Assembly: GCA_023653785.1 (NCBI GenBank)
Contig: JAMKCH010012738.1
Coordinates: 1 to 64,000 of the forward strand
Direction: 5' to 3'
From: Ophioderma brevispina
Taxonomy: Eukaryota > Echinodermata > Ophiuroidea > Amphilepidida > Ophiodermatidae
DNA: 64,000 nt
Shown here: one piece after another, positions 12,118-24,177 of the stretch
Numbering within the stretch: position 1 is the stretch's first letter
Layout: every line of letters starts with the position of its first letter
Notes under the pieces: model-generated
Database searches by the model: none
Told to the model about the DNA's origin: nothing
What the model saw: the letters and a program-made list of their open reading frames with translations, nothing else
Translations under genes and position numbers: made by a program

Positions 12118-13095
12118 CTTCGTAATAAGAGGCTGTTAGGTCTGTGAGACCGATTTTTAATTTCACATTTGCCACTAAAAATCGTTAATTAAATGACCGT
12201 TTGAAAGCATTTCTAACTCGGCGTTTCCGTTTTCGCTTAAATCATATCTGCTCATGAAATGTGTCATATACTTTTTATGGTTGCAATACATTCTTATGCT
12301 TTTGTATTACGAGTATTGCGATTGTTAACGATACTCCCCCTAGTGATTTTACTCGTCAACACGCGTCAAAGGGAAGTTTGTTTCTGTTAATATACTCACG
12401 TGTGTGTCGCTTGTATAAGGGATGTTCTAATGCTTTTTTGGCTGTTTTTTCTTGTTTTTCGGGTTGTTTTATTAAAACTTGGTTGACACACTACCGTGTG
12501 TCTTACTGCACCTATTTGGGGTATGGCATTTTATTGTAAAATATATCTCTATCACAATAGCCTATATAGACTATCATTTGCGATCAAATTGAAGAATTTC
12601 GTGTTTTGTGAATTTGCCAGTAACCGCTTTTCCCGTAAAACTTTTCATTTCAACCAAATCAAAATTTTGTCCCCGAAAACGTGGGGGACAGTTTTAGCTT
12701 AGGAGGCAGCTGATGTGGCGTTGTTCCGTCTCTAGACCATGGCAATGAGTCATCGTCATTTTTAGCGTCACCATTATTTGTAACTTGTTCTTATAGACAG
12801 AACAATTTTCCGCCTTTTGTACGAGGCTCTTTTGTGTTTCTAAATTCTGTATCGTAAATGAGTGCCGAACCGAAAGTGTTGTTATGGCCTACTATACTTT
12901 TTTTTTTAATTATTATCATTTTATTGGTTAGCGTGAAACAGTTCATAAAATAACATATTTTGCATTACATTTTATCCTCAACCCTAGTTGATGAATCTTA
13001 AAATTCATTTATAAAATTAAATGTCATTCATTATTAGTCTTTACTCTTTAGGGAAATTTTAAGAAACACTCCTGAAACCATGAGTAGGCAGAAAC

Positions 13096-14253
13096 ATGGC
13101 GGCCGTGAGTGGACGTGAACAAATTGAAAATGGGCACAATTCTGAGGAATTGGCGAGAAAAATGAACGTATGGTTGAACGATACACCGTAGCCAGCGAAG
13201 GACAGCTGACTTGAAGAAAAGGCAGGAAGAAATACGTGAAATAGGTCCTGCAAAGAATGAAAGCGCACATATTTCTTCAGTTCATTTGGATGAAAAGGCC
13301 GCTATTTAATCGCGTGTGGAAGCACTAAATCTACCAAGGCCATCTAAAGCTGACTGCTCGGAATCTGCGATGAGCGCTCCTTGTCCCTTTCAGCAGAACT
13401 TCAGAAGTTCTTACGGAACGTCATCCTTGTTTTTATCTCATACGATATTTGCGCAATGCGCAAGAGAATCACAAATTACCAACATGGTTAATGAAAAGCG
13501 GGAGGAGTTGATGTCCCAAGAAGATTTGCTTTCTCAAGGCAAGTAAAAAGGCAACAGCAACAGCAACAATGAAAATACCAACTCATTTGGTAAGAATACT
13601 TGCTAAGTGAAACCAGCAGCTCTGGGAAAATAAAACCGTAATGTCGATGATACTACATATGCACCCAATGTGGTAACCCCGCGACTCGCAATTCGAACAC
13701 TATTCGCAAAAATGAAGGTTCTGTAGGACTGCTTAGTCTTCAGTGTCACGGTGGCCTTTTCAGTAAGTCTGATGAAGTTATTCAGTTCAGTGCTAGTGAA
13801 ATAGAAGGCAAAGATGTAGGCCTTACCAACTTGACATCTTGTACAGTCCAGCTGTGCGGGTCTCCAAGTGCTGTACACATGGATCACATCATCAATTGCA
13901 AGATATTTTGTGGACCAGTTCCTGGATCGGTATTCGTAGACAACTGCGCAGATTCTACACTTGTTTTGTCATGCCAACAGCTTCGCGTTCACCATACCAA
14001 AGACACCCAGTTTTATCTTCATGTGACAAGTCGCGGTATCATAGAAGACACTACACAAGTACGGTTTGCACCATACAACTGGACTTACCCAGGAATACAA
14101 GAAGATTATGAGAAGAGTGAACTTGATCAAGAGCGCAACAACTGGGATGACATTGATGATTTTAATTGGCTAGCCAGTGACAAGGGCAGTCCAAACTGGA
14201 GTTGCATACCAGAAAATGAAAGGATCAAGAAATGGGATACAGGCAGTGTATAA
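13096..14253 (+). pseudogene. TBCC: Tubulin-binding cofactor C (TBCC), N-terminal half frameshifted
   Basis: TBCC is the GTPase-activating subunit of the cytosolic alpha/beta-tubulin folding machinery. The C-terminal beta-helix domain is unmistakable: the frame is open from about 13651 to the stop at 14251-14253. It contains CKIFCGPVPGSVFVDNC, CQQLRVHHTKDTQFYLH, FAPYNWTYPGI and NNWDDIDDFNWLA, ending SPNWSCIPENERIKKWD. The catalytic arginine of the QQLR motif is kept (codon 13984-13986). Upstream, TBCC-like pieces continue in shifting frames: MAAVSGREQIENGHNSEELA from ATG 13096, then RRTADLKKRQEEIREIGPAK, a leucine-rich LQKFL segment, NMVNEKREELM and a Lys/Gln-rich stretch near 13530-13570, with several stops. 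The C-terminal lobe shows no lesion. Options are a relic with a surviving 3' half, a gene with unrecognised introns, or sequencing indels. An AATAAA lies near 14392. Confidence 0.8.
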
Positions 14254-14482
14254 TTACACAGCCAGATTCTTCATGGCAGTAGCTGAATATAATAGAAAAT
14301 GTCTCCTTTTGAACACTGTCTCATTTTTTAGTATCATCACGCGATCAAAGCATTGCCCCGAGTTACTTTTTTGTTATGCATTATTCCTCCTCAATAAAAA
14401 CACATTTAAGACACGAACCCATGGATTTGATCATGGATGTACTACCTGTACACAGTCGGATTCTTACTTTCGTGGTAGCCTT

Positions 14483-14660
14483 TAGATAACGGCAGCTATA
14501 CCATGTGTACCGCAGCAGCTACTAACACAATTGGGTATACAATGTACAGTGATGTGTCTCCTCTGCAGTACCTCTGTACCTAATGGCTACCCTGTAGTTG
14601 TCCAATAGAGAGATGGAGGATATGGTGCATGGACAGTATCTAAAGGAATACAAAAAAATT
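14483..14660 (+). pseudogene. Immunoglobulin / thrombospondin-1 domain fragment
   Basis: One frame reads LDNGSYTMCTAAATNTIG, the D-x-G-x-Y-x-C end of an I-set immunoglobulin domain. About 60 bases on, another frame reads RDGGYGAWTVSK, like the opening D-G-G-W-x-x-W of a thrombospondin type-1 repeat. Ig followed by TSP1 is typical of hemicentin-like extracellular matrix proteins. Stops and a frame change lie between the pieces, and the rest of both domains is missing, so this is a broken fragment. Both motifs are short. Confidence 0.35.
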
Positions 14661-14935
14661 TCTGTCTTCCTGGGACCTTCGAAAGAAGTGGGCAAAATTT
14701 TCTGTCAAATATGTGCATGAAGTGCACATCACAAGCACATTTAGCACAAAGTCCTTACAGCTGGCCCAGTATTTTGACACTCTGGTGCAATCTGGGCCTG
14801 TATTTGAACTTTTTTGTATAAATTTAGGGTGTTTTTTTGTTTATTTTTCCTTACTTTTGAAAATTTTCTGCAGTTGTCAATTTTTTTCTGGGACCTGTGG
14901 TCCCATGGTCCTGGGGATTTTGTAGGCCTGGTAGG

Positions 14936-15690
14936 CCCTCCATGGGGACTGATCTATTGGCCATGAGCAACCAGGATTGACTACAGTAACCTTAAACCTG
15001 TAATGCACTTGTCAATTTCAATCCCGGCCCTGGGGGTCCCGGGACATAGCGGGGTATATGCCGGGACATAGCCGGGCATGTACGTAAAAGTATTGCCCTG
15101 CAAGCCGGGACTTGGCCGGGAATGTACGTTAGCTTGTCCCCGCCCTGCCGGGACAATCATTGATGATAGCTGGGACTTAAGCCGGGAGGTACAAAAAATT
15201 TTCCCGGCTCCGCCGGGACATAAACGGGTTTTTTTTTTTTTTTTTTTTTATCTAAAGGAATATCTCAAGTCAAATCAAATTTTGTGTTGTAAAGTCATGA
15301 CATTTTCTATTCCAGATGTAATGGTGATTCATGAACATTTAAATATTGAAATATACAGAGTCTGAAGTTACAATATGATTACCTTGTAGGCCCTCCATGG
15401 GGACTGATCTATTGGCCATGAGCAACCAGGATTGACTACAGTAACCTTAAACCTGTAATGCACTTGTCAATTTTCAATCCCGGCCCGGGGGGTCCGGGAC
15501 ATAGGGGGTTATATGCCGGACATAGCGGGCATGGACGTAAAAGTATTGCCCTTGCAGCCGGGACTTGGGCGGGAATGTACGTTAGCTTGTCCCCGCCCTG
15601 CCGGGACAAACATTGATGATAGCTTGGGACTTAAGCCGGAAGGTACAAAAAATTTTCCCGGCAACGCCGGGACATAAACGGGGACTTAAC
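14936..15690. repeat. Tandem duplication of a ~450-bp unit ending in CCGGGACAT repeats
   Basis: The unit starting TAGGCCCTCCATGGGGACTG at about 14936 starts again at about 15387. The two copies match closely over about 300 bp, including the GC-rich CCGGGACATAGC subrepeats. A poly-T run at 15230-15249 and about 140 bp of unrelated sequence separate them. The second copy runs straight into the inverted-repeat element at 15459-18350. Confidence 0.75.
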
Positions 15691-18350
15691 GCATGTGTAA
15701 TACCATATAAAACCAGGATATCAGTGAGCAGTATCGCCCGTAAAATCTGTAGTATATCACATTTTATAGCTACAATTGCAGTCCGATCTCTTCCATGTGA
15801 GTCGTCGTGAACGGCAAGCTATACAAGTAGCACACCACACTAGGGTGGCGCAAAGGGGTGGAAAAGTTTCCGGGAATGTTGGAAACTTTCCCGGAAAACT
15901 TTACGGGAATTTTGAAGGCCCGGGAATATTAGGAATTTTCGGGAATTTTCAGTTTGGCTTTATTAAGTTTTAAACATTTTAAAACATTAGGAGAACCCCC
16001 CCCCACCCCCCCCCCCCCCCCCCCAACCGTACAACGAATAATATGAAACAATATACACTCTATAAATTATTGACCACATATCGAGTGGTTTGATAGAAAA
16101 ACGGAATCTATAACCCTAACAATGAATTAAAACCATCTAGTCTGACCATGTGCTATTTAAAAAAATCGCGCTAGTGTATAACGTGTTATGCGAACGACCG
16201 GCGGTTAGGTCATAAGCCATAGGAAATACAATTATGAAAGCATCATGTGTGAAGATGTCTGACGCTACTGTGCCGTTCGAATCGCATAACACAAATACAT
16301 ATCCCATAAACAGTAGCGCGAATTTCAAATAGCGCATGGTTAGGCCCAAATGCTTTAATTCGTTTTATGGTTAGTCGAATTCCATTTTTCCATGAGACCC
16401 GCCATATGTGTTCAATTAATTGTTTGTGTGCGTGTATATGTGTAAGTTATTCTTGATACAGGTTCTCCTTTAAATCACCAAGAAAAAATTAAAAACCATG
16501 CTAAGCCTTTCCCCAGGGCCTTTCAATTATGTTACTGTATTGTGTCATTAAGAATATCAATATTACATATTTTAAGGCCAATTAATAAAGGCTTTGAGTT
16601 TTACAGTAGTATTATTTTCAGATTTTTATTAGAAACAAAAGAGGTATCTATAAAAAGAGGGTACTCTTTAGAATCTGTCAAAATCTTCTAGGTCAACGCA
16701 CATTCCCTACTCAGTACCACAAAAATATTTGTAAGGCCTTGTTTCTGTTGGACGATACGTAACATTTTATAAACATTTTTTGTGTTTGGGACCTTTGAAT
16801 TTGCATTTGAACTATTGCATTCTAAAATACAAGGGAATATTCAAAATTAAAAGTGTAAACTTTTATAAATTGTCTTTGCTGGAGCAAGGGTTTAGCAAGG
16901 GTGTATAATGTCATTGTTTTAATAAATGGTACCCTAATAAGTACTTATCTGCAATTTTCCAGCAATAATTGGAATATATGGTTTACAATTCCATGTGGTG
17001 TCCCCAGTTACACGGGGAACATTGAAAAATCATTTTTCTGGCATTACGTTGTTAAAAAGTATTTTATTGAATAGGTGAATGAATTGTAGGCGATATGCAA
17101 TAGGTGAATGAATTGGTGAATGACTGATTTGCATTATGAATCAGCCTTTAAATTGACTTTGAAGATACATTGTAAGCGTTCACTAAATCTGAGGACTCTG
17201 TGAGTGATATATAGAATAGAAAATTAAATGACCCAAATATGTATTTTTTTGTAAAAAGTTGGTGGTTACACATTTTCTCAGTTGTTAATCCTGTTTTTGT
17301 TGTATGTTCTCTGACGTATTTAGTTGGTACGAGTAATACCTAATCTGAAAACAAAAGGCACTTATTTTTGTTATCAATTTCAAAAGGTTTGTTTATCCGA
17401 AGAATCCCTTTTTCAAAAAATATAAAAAATTTCCTAAAATTCCCAGAAATTCATGGGAATTCCCAAAATTCATGGAAAAATCCCGCTCTGAAAATTTCCC
17501 GGGAATGTTGCACCCTAACACCACGCAATCGTCGCACGGTTCAAGAGATCAACTTAAATTTTGCGGCGGATCGATATTTCCAATGTAAAAAATCGCCAGA
17601 AAAAACATAAAAAAATTTTTTTAAAAATAATTCAACTGAAATCACAAGAAAGTACAACGAGGGAGCAATATATTGATAACCACTGACAGAGTTAGGGCCA
17701 TGGGCATATATTCAAGTTTTAAATAGCCAAAGATGGGAGTCACTATCACAGAGTAAGCCGACAAAACGACAATCACCATTGATTGATCTTGTTGTTTGGC
17801 TGAAGGTTCCGGTGGCAGATATGATGCAGGGTTTTAGATATTCTCTGCTACTTTATAGAGGTCAGATATCGCCGTGGATCCGTGGATAATGTGATTTTGT
17901 TTTTTTTTGTAAACAAACCAAGTAAACGAGGTTTGTTTCTCAAATCATAATTTCGTGTGGTGTGAAATGAATGAAAAATTTCGGATCGGTTCTGACACTC
18001 CGGGCGATTCCAAAATGTAGTATGATTTTATATAGCTATTAGCACTGTTGTCGCATAATGCCGGGCCGAGCCGGGATTGTACAAAGAGTTTTAAAGCAGT
18101 CCCCGCCCCCCAGGCCCGAGATATACGCGGTATTCACACGACGAAAGCACGGCTAGTACGGGGCCGGGGGACATAGCAGGGATGTACAACAAAAAATGTA
18201 AGCCTGGCTATCCGGGATTTCGTGCTACTCTAGCGGGGACAAAGGCGGGGGTGTTTTGTCACGACCGCAAATTGTACATTCCAGCTAAACAGTCCCCGCT
18301 AGCCCGGGGGACCCCCAGGGGCGGGATTGAAATTGACCAAAGTGCATAAA
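15459..18350. mobile_element. Inverted-repeat element with GC-rich subterminal CCGGGACAT repeats
   Basis: The left end (ATGCACTTGTCAATTTTCAA, then TCCCGGCCC) is matched in inverse orientation at about 18295-18347. Both ends continue into clusters of GGGACATAGC/CCGGG and GGGATGTACA words, far richer in GC than the surroundings. The centre has no recognisable gene and is mostly taken up by a nested hAT-like element at 15841-17518. The superfamily is unknown. The duplicated left end at 14999 is an alternative start. Confidence 0.6.
15841..17518. mobile_element. hAT-like non-autonomous element nested in the outer element
   Basis: The left end TAGGGTGGCGCAAAG and right end GTTGCACCCTAA are inverted. 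Both continue into matching TTTCCCGGGAA-type sequence (15850-15960 and 17390-17515). The flanks are CACCACAC (15833-15840) and CACCACGC (17519-17526), a 7-of-8 match expected of a slightly decayed 8-bp hAT target duplication. A C-tract lies at 15986-16024. No transposase frame is recognisable. Confidence 0.65.
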
Positions 18351-19280
18351 CTCTGCTGCATTCAAACCTTCCCTATTGCACAAAGTTGTAATACAAATTT
18401 AATATCAACTCATATTAGAGCACCAAAACAAACTTAAAGTGAACCATGTTCTTCACAAATATTTTTTAACTAGCCGTGTATTGAAGGCGGGTGTGGTATT
18501 GCCCGAGAAAATTTTTCAGTACCCCAGGCAATCGCACAGCCGATTTGTCGAGGCCTGTATAAGATCGGTATGAAAAAAGCCTACTTAAAGTCAATTACAT
18601 TTATAAAATAATAAAGGCCATGCATCATGAACTTACCAGGTCTAAATAGGATGGCAGTGTTACAGTTACATTTAGAAAATGCACCAGAGGGTGTATTGAG
18701 TCAATACCACAATGCACCAGTGTTTTTGTATAATTTCACCTCATAGGGTCATGTGATCCCACAAAAATCCCTATCTTTAACACATAAAACCCCGATTTTT
18801 TAGGCTCATTTTATCCCACAAAGCGTTAGTACTTAGGAAATTTTTCGCAATGATCATACAGCGGCTTGTGGTTCTTGAACTTTGAAAAACTTTTTATCCC
18901 TAAGTACTGATATGTGTTTTAGTACATTGCAGTATAGGCACATTGCAATGCATTAGGGATTGATTCAAAACACCCTCTGAAAATCACTATAGTCTATATT
19001 CCAAAACCCCTTAAGGTATGAACTTAAATTTGGTCTCATTTTCAAGCTAAAGTTGCACAAAATAACTGGAAAGTTTCAGTACGGTAACAGAAAAACTGAG
19101 GGTTGGTCGGTCGGATTTCATTAAATCATGTTGTATGATAAAAATAAATACAACATTCTATTAAAATTTGTGTTGGTAAAAAAGATTTTTTTTTTATTTC
19201 GTGCCAATTTGCATCAGTAATTTCACTCAATTTTTTTCCCAAGAGTCAAAGACCCTTGAGGTCAAATTGTCAAGAGTCAA
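18351..19280. other. Non-coding stretch, nothing recognised
   Basis: AT-rich sequence without a convincing frame, RNA gene or repeat partner in this window. Confidence 0.5.
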
Positions 19281-19281
19281 A

Positions 19282-19376
19282 ATGTCATGAAAACTATTTT
19301 AAACTAAAACAAATTGCCAACTCACATTGCATTGTGAGTTGGCATTTTTTAAAGTTTAAAATAGTTTTCATGACAT
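19282..19376. repeat. Near-perfect 95-bp hairpin
   Basis: ATGTCATGAAAACTATTTTA at the left is answered by its exact complement at the right. An inner stem of GCCAACTCACA / TGTGAGTTGGC closes on a five-base loop. Only a short AT-rich bulge interrupts the pairing. It could be a solo MITE or a structured RNA precursor; the sequence alone does not decide. Confidence 0.8.
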
Positions 19377-19552
19377 ACAATGTACCATATTTTAGTGTTG
19401 TAAGGTAAGCCAAGAGTTCATTTTACATTGTGAAACATGCATCTTTCTAGCACTATACAAAATGATTGCTGCATATATCACTCATTGTACCTGTAAAAAT
19501 TCAGGGATGCCAGTTTTCCCCATCCATGGAAAGAATCCCTTCCCTTTGTTAT

Positions 19553-19915
19553 GCCAAAAAAAAAATTGTTGTATTGGAGTAACCTGTAACGGGCCAGTGC
19601 AAAATAGGGTAGGGCGGGCAGATTTTTTTTTTTTAATAATGCATTACTACATCAAAATAATGTAATGTTATTAATATTGATACTTTTGACTCTTATTATT
19701 GAAAATCTTAAAGAGAAGTTGCCAAAGTTACACCAGAACACAAAAAACACAAAAAATATTGAGAAAATCGGTTAAAAATCAGGGTAAAAACAACTTGAAA
19801 AATAAGATTTTTGAAAATCAATAAAAAATATTAGATTAGGTATACTTTTGTACAGGGGTTGATTTTCAAAATTAGGGTCGGGCGGGTTACTCCAATACAA
19901 CAATTTTTTTTTGGC
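19553..19915. mobile_element. MITE with ~31-bp terminal inverted repeats
   Basis: GCCAAAAAAAAAATTGTTGT followed by ATTGGAGTAACC at the left is inverted at 19885-19915. The repeats extend inward through GGGTAGGGCGGGC / GGGTCGGGCGGG. The interior (about 300 bp) is non-coding. The target duplication is not obvious. Confidence 0.75.
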
Positions 19916-20011
19916 CTTAGTCTAAATTTCAGCACTTTTATCTATTTTCAATCAGTTTTGGATCATTTTAGCCCATTTTGCACACTCTTTCCCACATGAA
20001 ATATGCCACTG

Positions 20012-20785
20012 GGTCATTCCATGCCAAAACACCAAGGTGTGGAACCCATTCTCTCAGATTCAAATTGTAGGCAACTGTTCAAATTGTAGGCAAAGGTACA
20101 TTTTATGGTGCTACAGAGGTCAAAAGGAAAAATTCCATTCCGTTTCAAAGTTATGGTCTCTCAAAGTTTTACGACTCGGCCTAAAATTGAGCTTTTTCAG
20201 AGGACCATGAATTAATGTAGCATCTTTTGTTGCATTTTTCTCAGAGTATTTGCAGCTGGTTAACTATTTGAAGGCCTATTTTTCTAGGGGACCCCGAGAA
20301 TTTTACTTGTTTTGTTATTGTTGCAACAAGTGGCAATTACTGATTATATAAACAGCATTTAAAAAGTTTTTCTACATGTAAGTAACCAATCAAAATATAG
20401 GCCTGCAAACATCATAAACTCAAATTTCCGATAATTCAGGGGCCATATTCAAGCCCCATAAAATGTAATGAAACAAGAAAAAAAATTTTTCTGCCAGAAG
20501 ACTTGTTAGACCAAGCTAATTGTCACAAGAAAAATGAAGATCTCACATTGTTTAATTACTAGTACAAGACCACGAAAGATGCTACTTCAAATCATGTGTC
20601 TTCTGACAAGCTCACTTTTGGACCGAGTCAAAAAATTTGAGCGTCCCGTTAACTTCAAAACGAAATTGGGAATTTTAATTTTTTCCTTTTGACCTCCTCT
20701 TTAGCACATAAAATGTACTTTTGACCAGCAATTTGAACAAAATTCTGAGAGGGGGAGTTCCACACCTGGTGTTTTTCCGTGTAAA
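20012..20785. mobile_element. Foldback element with long inverted arms
   Basis: GGTCATTCCATGCCAAAACA followed by CCAAGGTGTGGAAC at the left is mirrored at 20745-20785. The arms continue inward for about 150-200 bp: ATTTTATGGTGC near 20100 pairs with GCACATAAAATGT near 20703, and ACTCGGCC near 20172 with the GGACCGAGT region near 20621. No coding capacity is visible. Another GGTCATTCCATGCCAA occurs at 27089, so the end sequence is dispersed. Confidence 0.65.
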
Positions 20786-21439
20786 AATGCAACTTTTTTG
20801 TGTGTGAGGAAGGTACATGTAAAAAATGTTGTGTTAAAAAATATGTTAATTGAGAAAAATGAGGTATTTTGGAACACCCTACATGTATACTCAGAACAGA
20901 CCACAATCCAAACTTTTTCCCTTCTGCTTTAATATAACACACTTTGTCAGTTCATTGCTTAAGCACTATCAGTGATCCTTCTAAAAGAGTTCAAAATTCA
21001 AAATTTGCAGACGGTAGTGAAGATAAATTGTTACATGAATTCACAGTTATTTTATCAAATGAAAAATAACAAGAAAAACAGCAGCTGTAAAGACTGTGAA
21101 TCTACATTCAATGACGTGTTGTTTGTAGCGGGGGGGGCAAGTTTCCGCGGTTAATACGCACAAACAATTACATGACTAAAATAACTGATTTTGTCTTATT
21201 AATATTATATTGCTTTCAGTCTATCACTTGCATGTAGCTCTAGACTTGTTACCGCGACATGCAAACATTCCATTTTTAAAAGATTTTCTGATTTTCTGAT
21301 CGGGCAAATCTTTGATAGTGCCCTTTTAAACATTAAATTTTAATTACATTATAATTATCTGTGCATAGTTTTAAATTAGTTTTAGATGAAATTTTATTAT
21401 GTCCCTGTAATTACCCAGGTCAACCCTACATACAGTTAC

Positions 21440-22310
21440 TTCCTTAACCTTCATCTTTCCAAAACTTGTATACTTTTTGCCTTGCCCCTGACCTTGCTCA
21501 GAGCAAGCCGGAGAACTATTTCTGTATGTGTGTGTACATTGTATGTATACATGTATGGTTCCCTGTTTCCGGTGAAAGTTTGGGTAATTGTATCTCCTGC
21601 TCAGACGCTTGGGCCAATTGCAAGCCAAACCTAATCAGAACCACTGTCCCCATGTTTCATATGTTTTAACTCTTAATTGCCAGGATGAGGTTATGACCCT
21701 GGGAGTCTTGATTAAAAAGGGTATTCTTTGAAAAGCTATACATTCGTTTTATGCCCAAAATGCAAGGCACCGATCTCCCAAACTTGGTCAGTTTTAGAAC
21801 TGACCCAAGCCCCAATGAGGTGCATTCCAATGGGGTAGAGGTCATGTGGGCCAATTGAAGGGGGAAGGCTTTTTCAATAGGCCATTCTTTTTGTGTCGTC
21901 TGCAAGAATTGCAGAAGGCACATAGGGAAATCTGGTCGTATGTCTGTGTGTCTTTATGTGTCTGTGTATAGTGTGTGTGTCTGGTCACAAATTGTTAACC
22001 CTTAATATATTGAGGCGTCTGAGTTCTTAAGGGCTACGATCTAACTTGATGGAAAAGAGGGGGCGGGGTGGGGTGACATGTTGGTGGACCTATGTGACCT
22101 TCTGACCTCATGTGACCTTTGGCCCATTCACAACGAGACAGCAAACGGACACTCGTGGTCAGGGACCGCGAGTAGTTTTATTTTTCTGCCACCAAAGCCA
22201 ATCTACGATCACACAAGCATGGATAGTATAAGCACGCTCAGCCCAATATGAAGTTACCAGATTGGGGTCAAAGGTGGATTAAAGGGGCATTCTGTCATCT
22301 CGCCTTCTGA
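21440..22310. repeat. Dispersed repeat (related to 28255-28765) with AGGTCA half-sites
   Basis: Shared words with 28255-28765 include CTTGGGCCAATTGCA, AACTTGGTCAGT, and GAGGTCATGTG followed by GCCAA, in the same order. A TG-rich microsatellite lies near 21945-22000. Three TGACCT sites occur at 22095, 22103 and 22113. No protein is encoded. Confidence 0.6.
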
Positions 22311-24173
22311 ACATATGCCAATTGTTACACGTTTTTGGATGGCGATAAGGGGCAAGATGCGAGGTGGGGAACAACCTTAATTGTAAATACATTTATGCTT
22401 GTCCATATACTAATCACTGGGTGAAATGGACTACTAGAAGCTTAAATCGAAGTCTTCTTATAGAATAGAAAACACACATCTTGTTATAAAATTCCAAGAT
22501 CCGGAACTTCTGTTAATACACAGTACGGATCCTATTATGTAAATATTTACTGCCTTCCAAAACAGAAAAGTCCAATCATCTCAAACTTTGGAAACGAGCA
22601 TGTTTGGCGACTACCTTTAGGTTACTCGGTTAATATTTTTAATTAGTACCAAAAAGATATATGTCATGTTCAGTGTGGACATTCCTTCGAAGGTTTTGGA
22701 TAGCAGTTTTTGACAATTTTATCATAAATGGGATTGATTTTGTATATTTAGCATTGTAAAAATTGCTATACAAGCCAAATTTGTGTAGCAGTTGACTTCA
22801 AAATGGGTAGCATTTTGCTATGCTAAACAGGGGGAAATGAACACATGGTCATGTTTTTTAAGTTGGCACCTAAAAAGGGTGGATTTGTCGCATTCTTAGT
22901 CCCCAAAACTTGATTAACATGCTTGTAGTTTGTTAATTTTATATTGAGACAGAGCTTGGTTTTTGTTTATTATTTTTTCCTTGGACATTGCCTTCCCAAT
23001 TTCTGAAGCAAAAAAATATGATTTTAGTTTATTTTAGTTTTACTAATTACTGTAACTGATTAGGCGTAAAAGTCAGGGTGGATCATGTGGCGGAGGAGCA
23101 CAATGCTTCAAATGGGATGCTACGGCAAACAAAAGCATGATATTAGGTTAAAAGTCATACGCAGGTCTAGGTTGTGATCTCTTCTACTTCAGTAAACTAA
23201 AAATCTAGAAACACAAAGTTTCGCCAAATCTGAAAAAAAGCGCCCTTTCGTGCTCCATTTGATCAAAAAGGCAAGTTTCACGAAAACGCTTTGTCGAATT
23301 CTCTTCTAACTTTCACAATTGGATTGCTTTGCTGATTTTACATCTAGTAACACATCTCATCATGAAATATGTATATTCAGAGTACCAGTTATAGGGGGAG
23401 AAGAATAGAAGAAATACTCGACATTAATTTGACCACCCCTGTTTCTGTGTAATGGAAGAATTTGTCCAATAAAAGTTGTACATGGACTTGGTGGGCAATT
23501 TTCTTAATATATTAAACAATGCCCAAAAAAATATTGTATAATCACTGTATGTTTAGAGGGGTGGATTGACACCATAAACGGAATACCTTTTCTTTTTATT
23601 TTGCTTGTTACACCTGTATTTTATGAAGTCCCCCGTATTGATGAGCCAATTGTATTGTTATGAAAGCTGCAGAGTATATGCTCTAAGAATATATGTACTT
23701 ATAAGGGGGTCGGTAAAATGTTACAGTTTTAAACGTTATAGCATCAAACCTGTAAAATCATGGGTTTGCCTCTAAAATGCACATGAAACATGCAACTTAG
23801 GGTCCCAACTTAAAAAAATGACCATATCGAAATCTTTGAGTCGGCCTTTAAATATGGTGACCTGCCTCCTGGAAGAACTGAAGGCAGTGTACAGGTAAGC
23901 ACTCCAAGGAAAGACCCGTTGTTTCAAATCCAAATATTAAAAAGTACTTGATTTGTGATTGTAATGGTGATAATCTGCACCGAACTGTCATTTATTCTGA
24001 TCTTGCTTGTTTTTTTGATCGGCATAGACTTACCTCGCCTTACCATTGGTGTTCCCCATAATCGTTCTGTGTGTTCCTGTCCATGCTGCGGGCATGCCCT
24101 CCTGACTTTATAATTGTCTCCCCTAATATTGTCCCCTTCCCCCTTCCTAAATTATTACTTGTAGATTTTAGAT
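22311..24173. other. Non-coding stretch, nothing recognised
   Basis: No convincing reading frame or inverted repeat was found. The sequence is AT-rich with short homopolymers. Confidence 0.5.
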
Positions 24174-24177
24174 TTAA

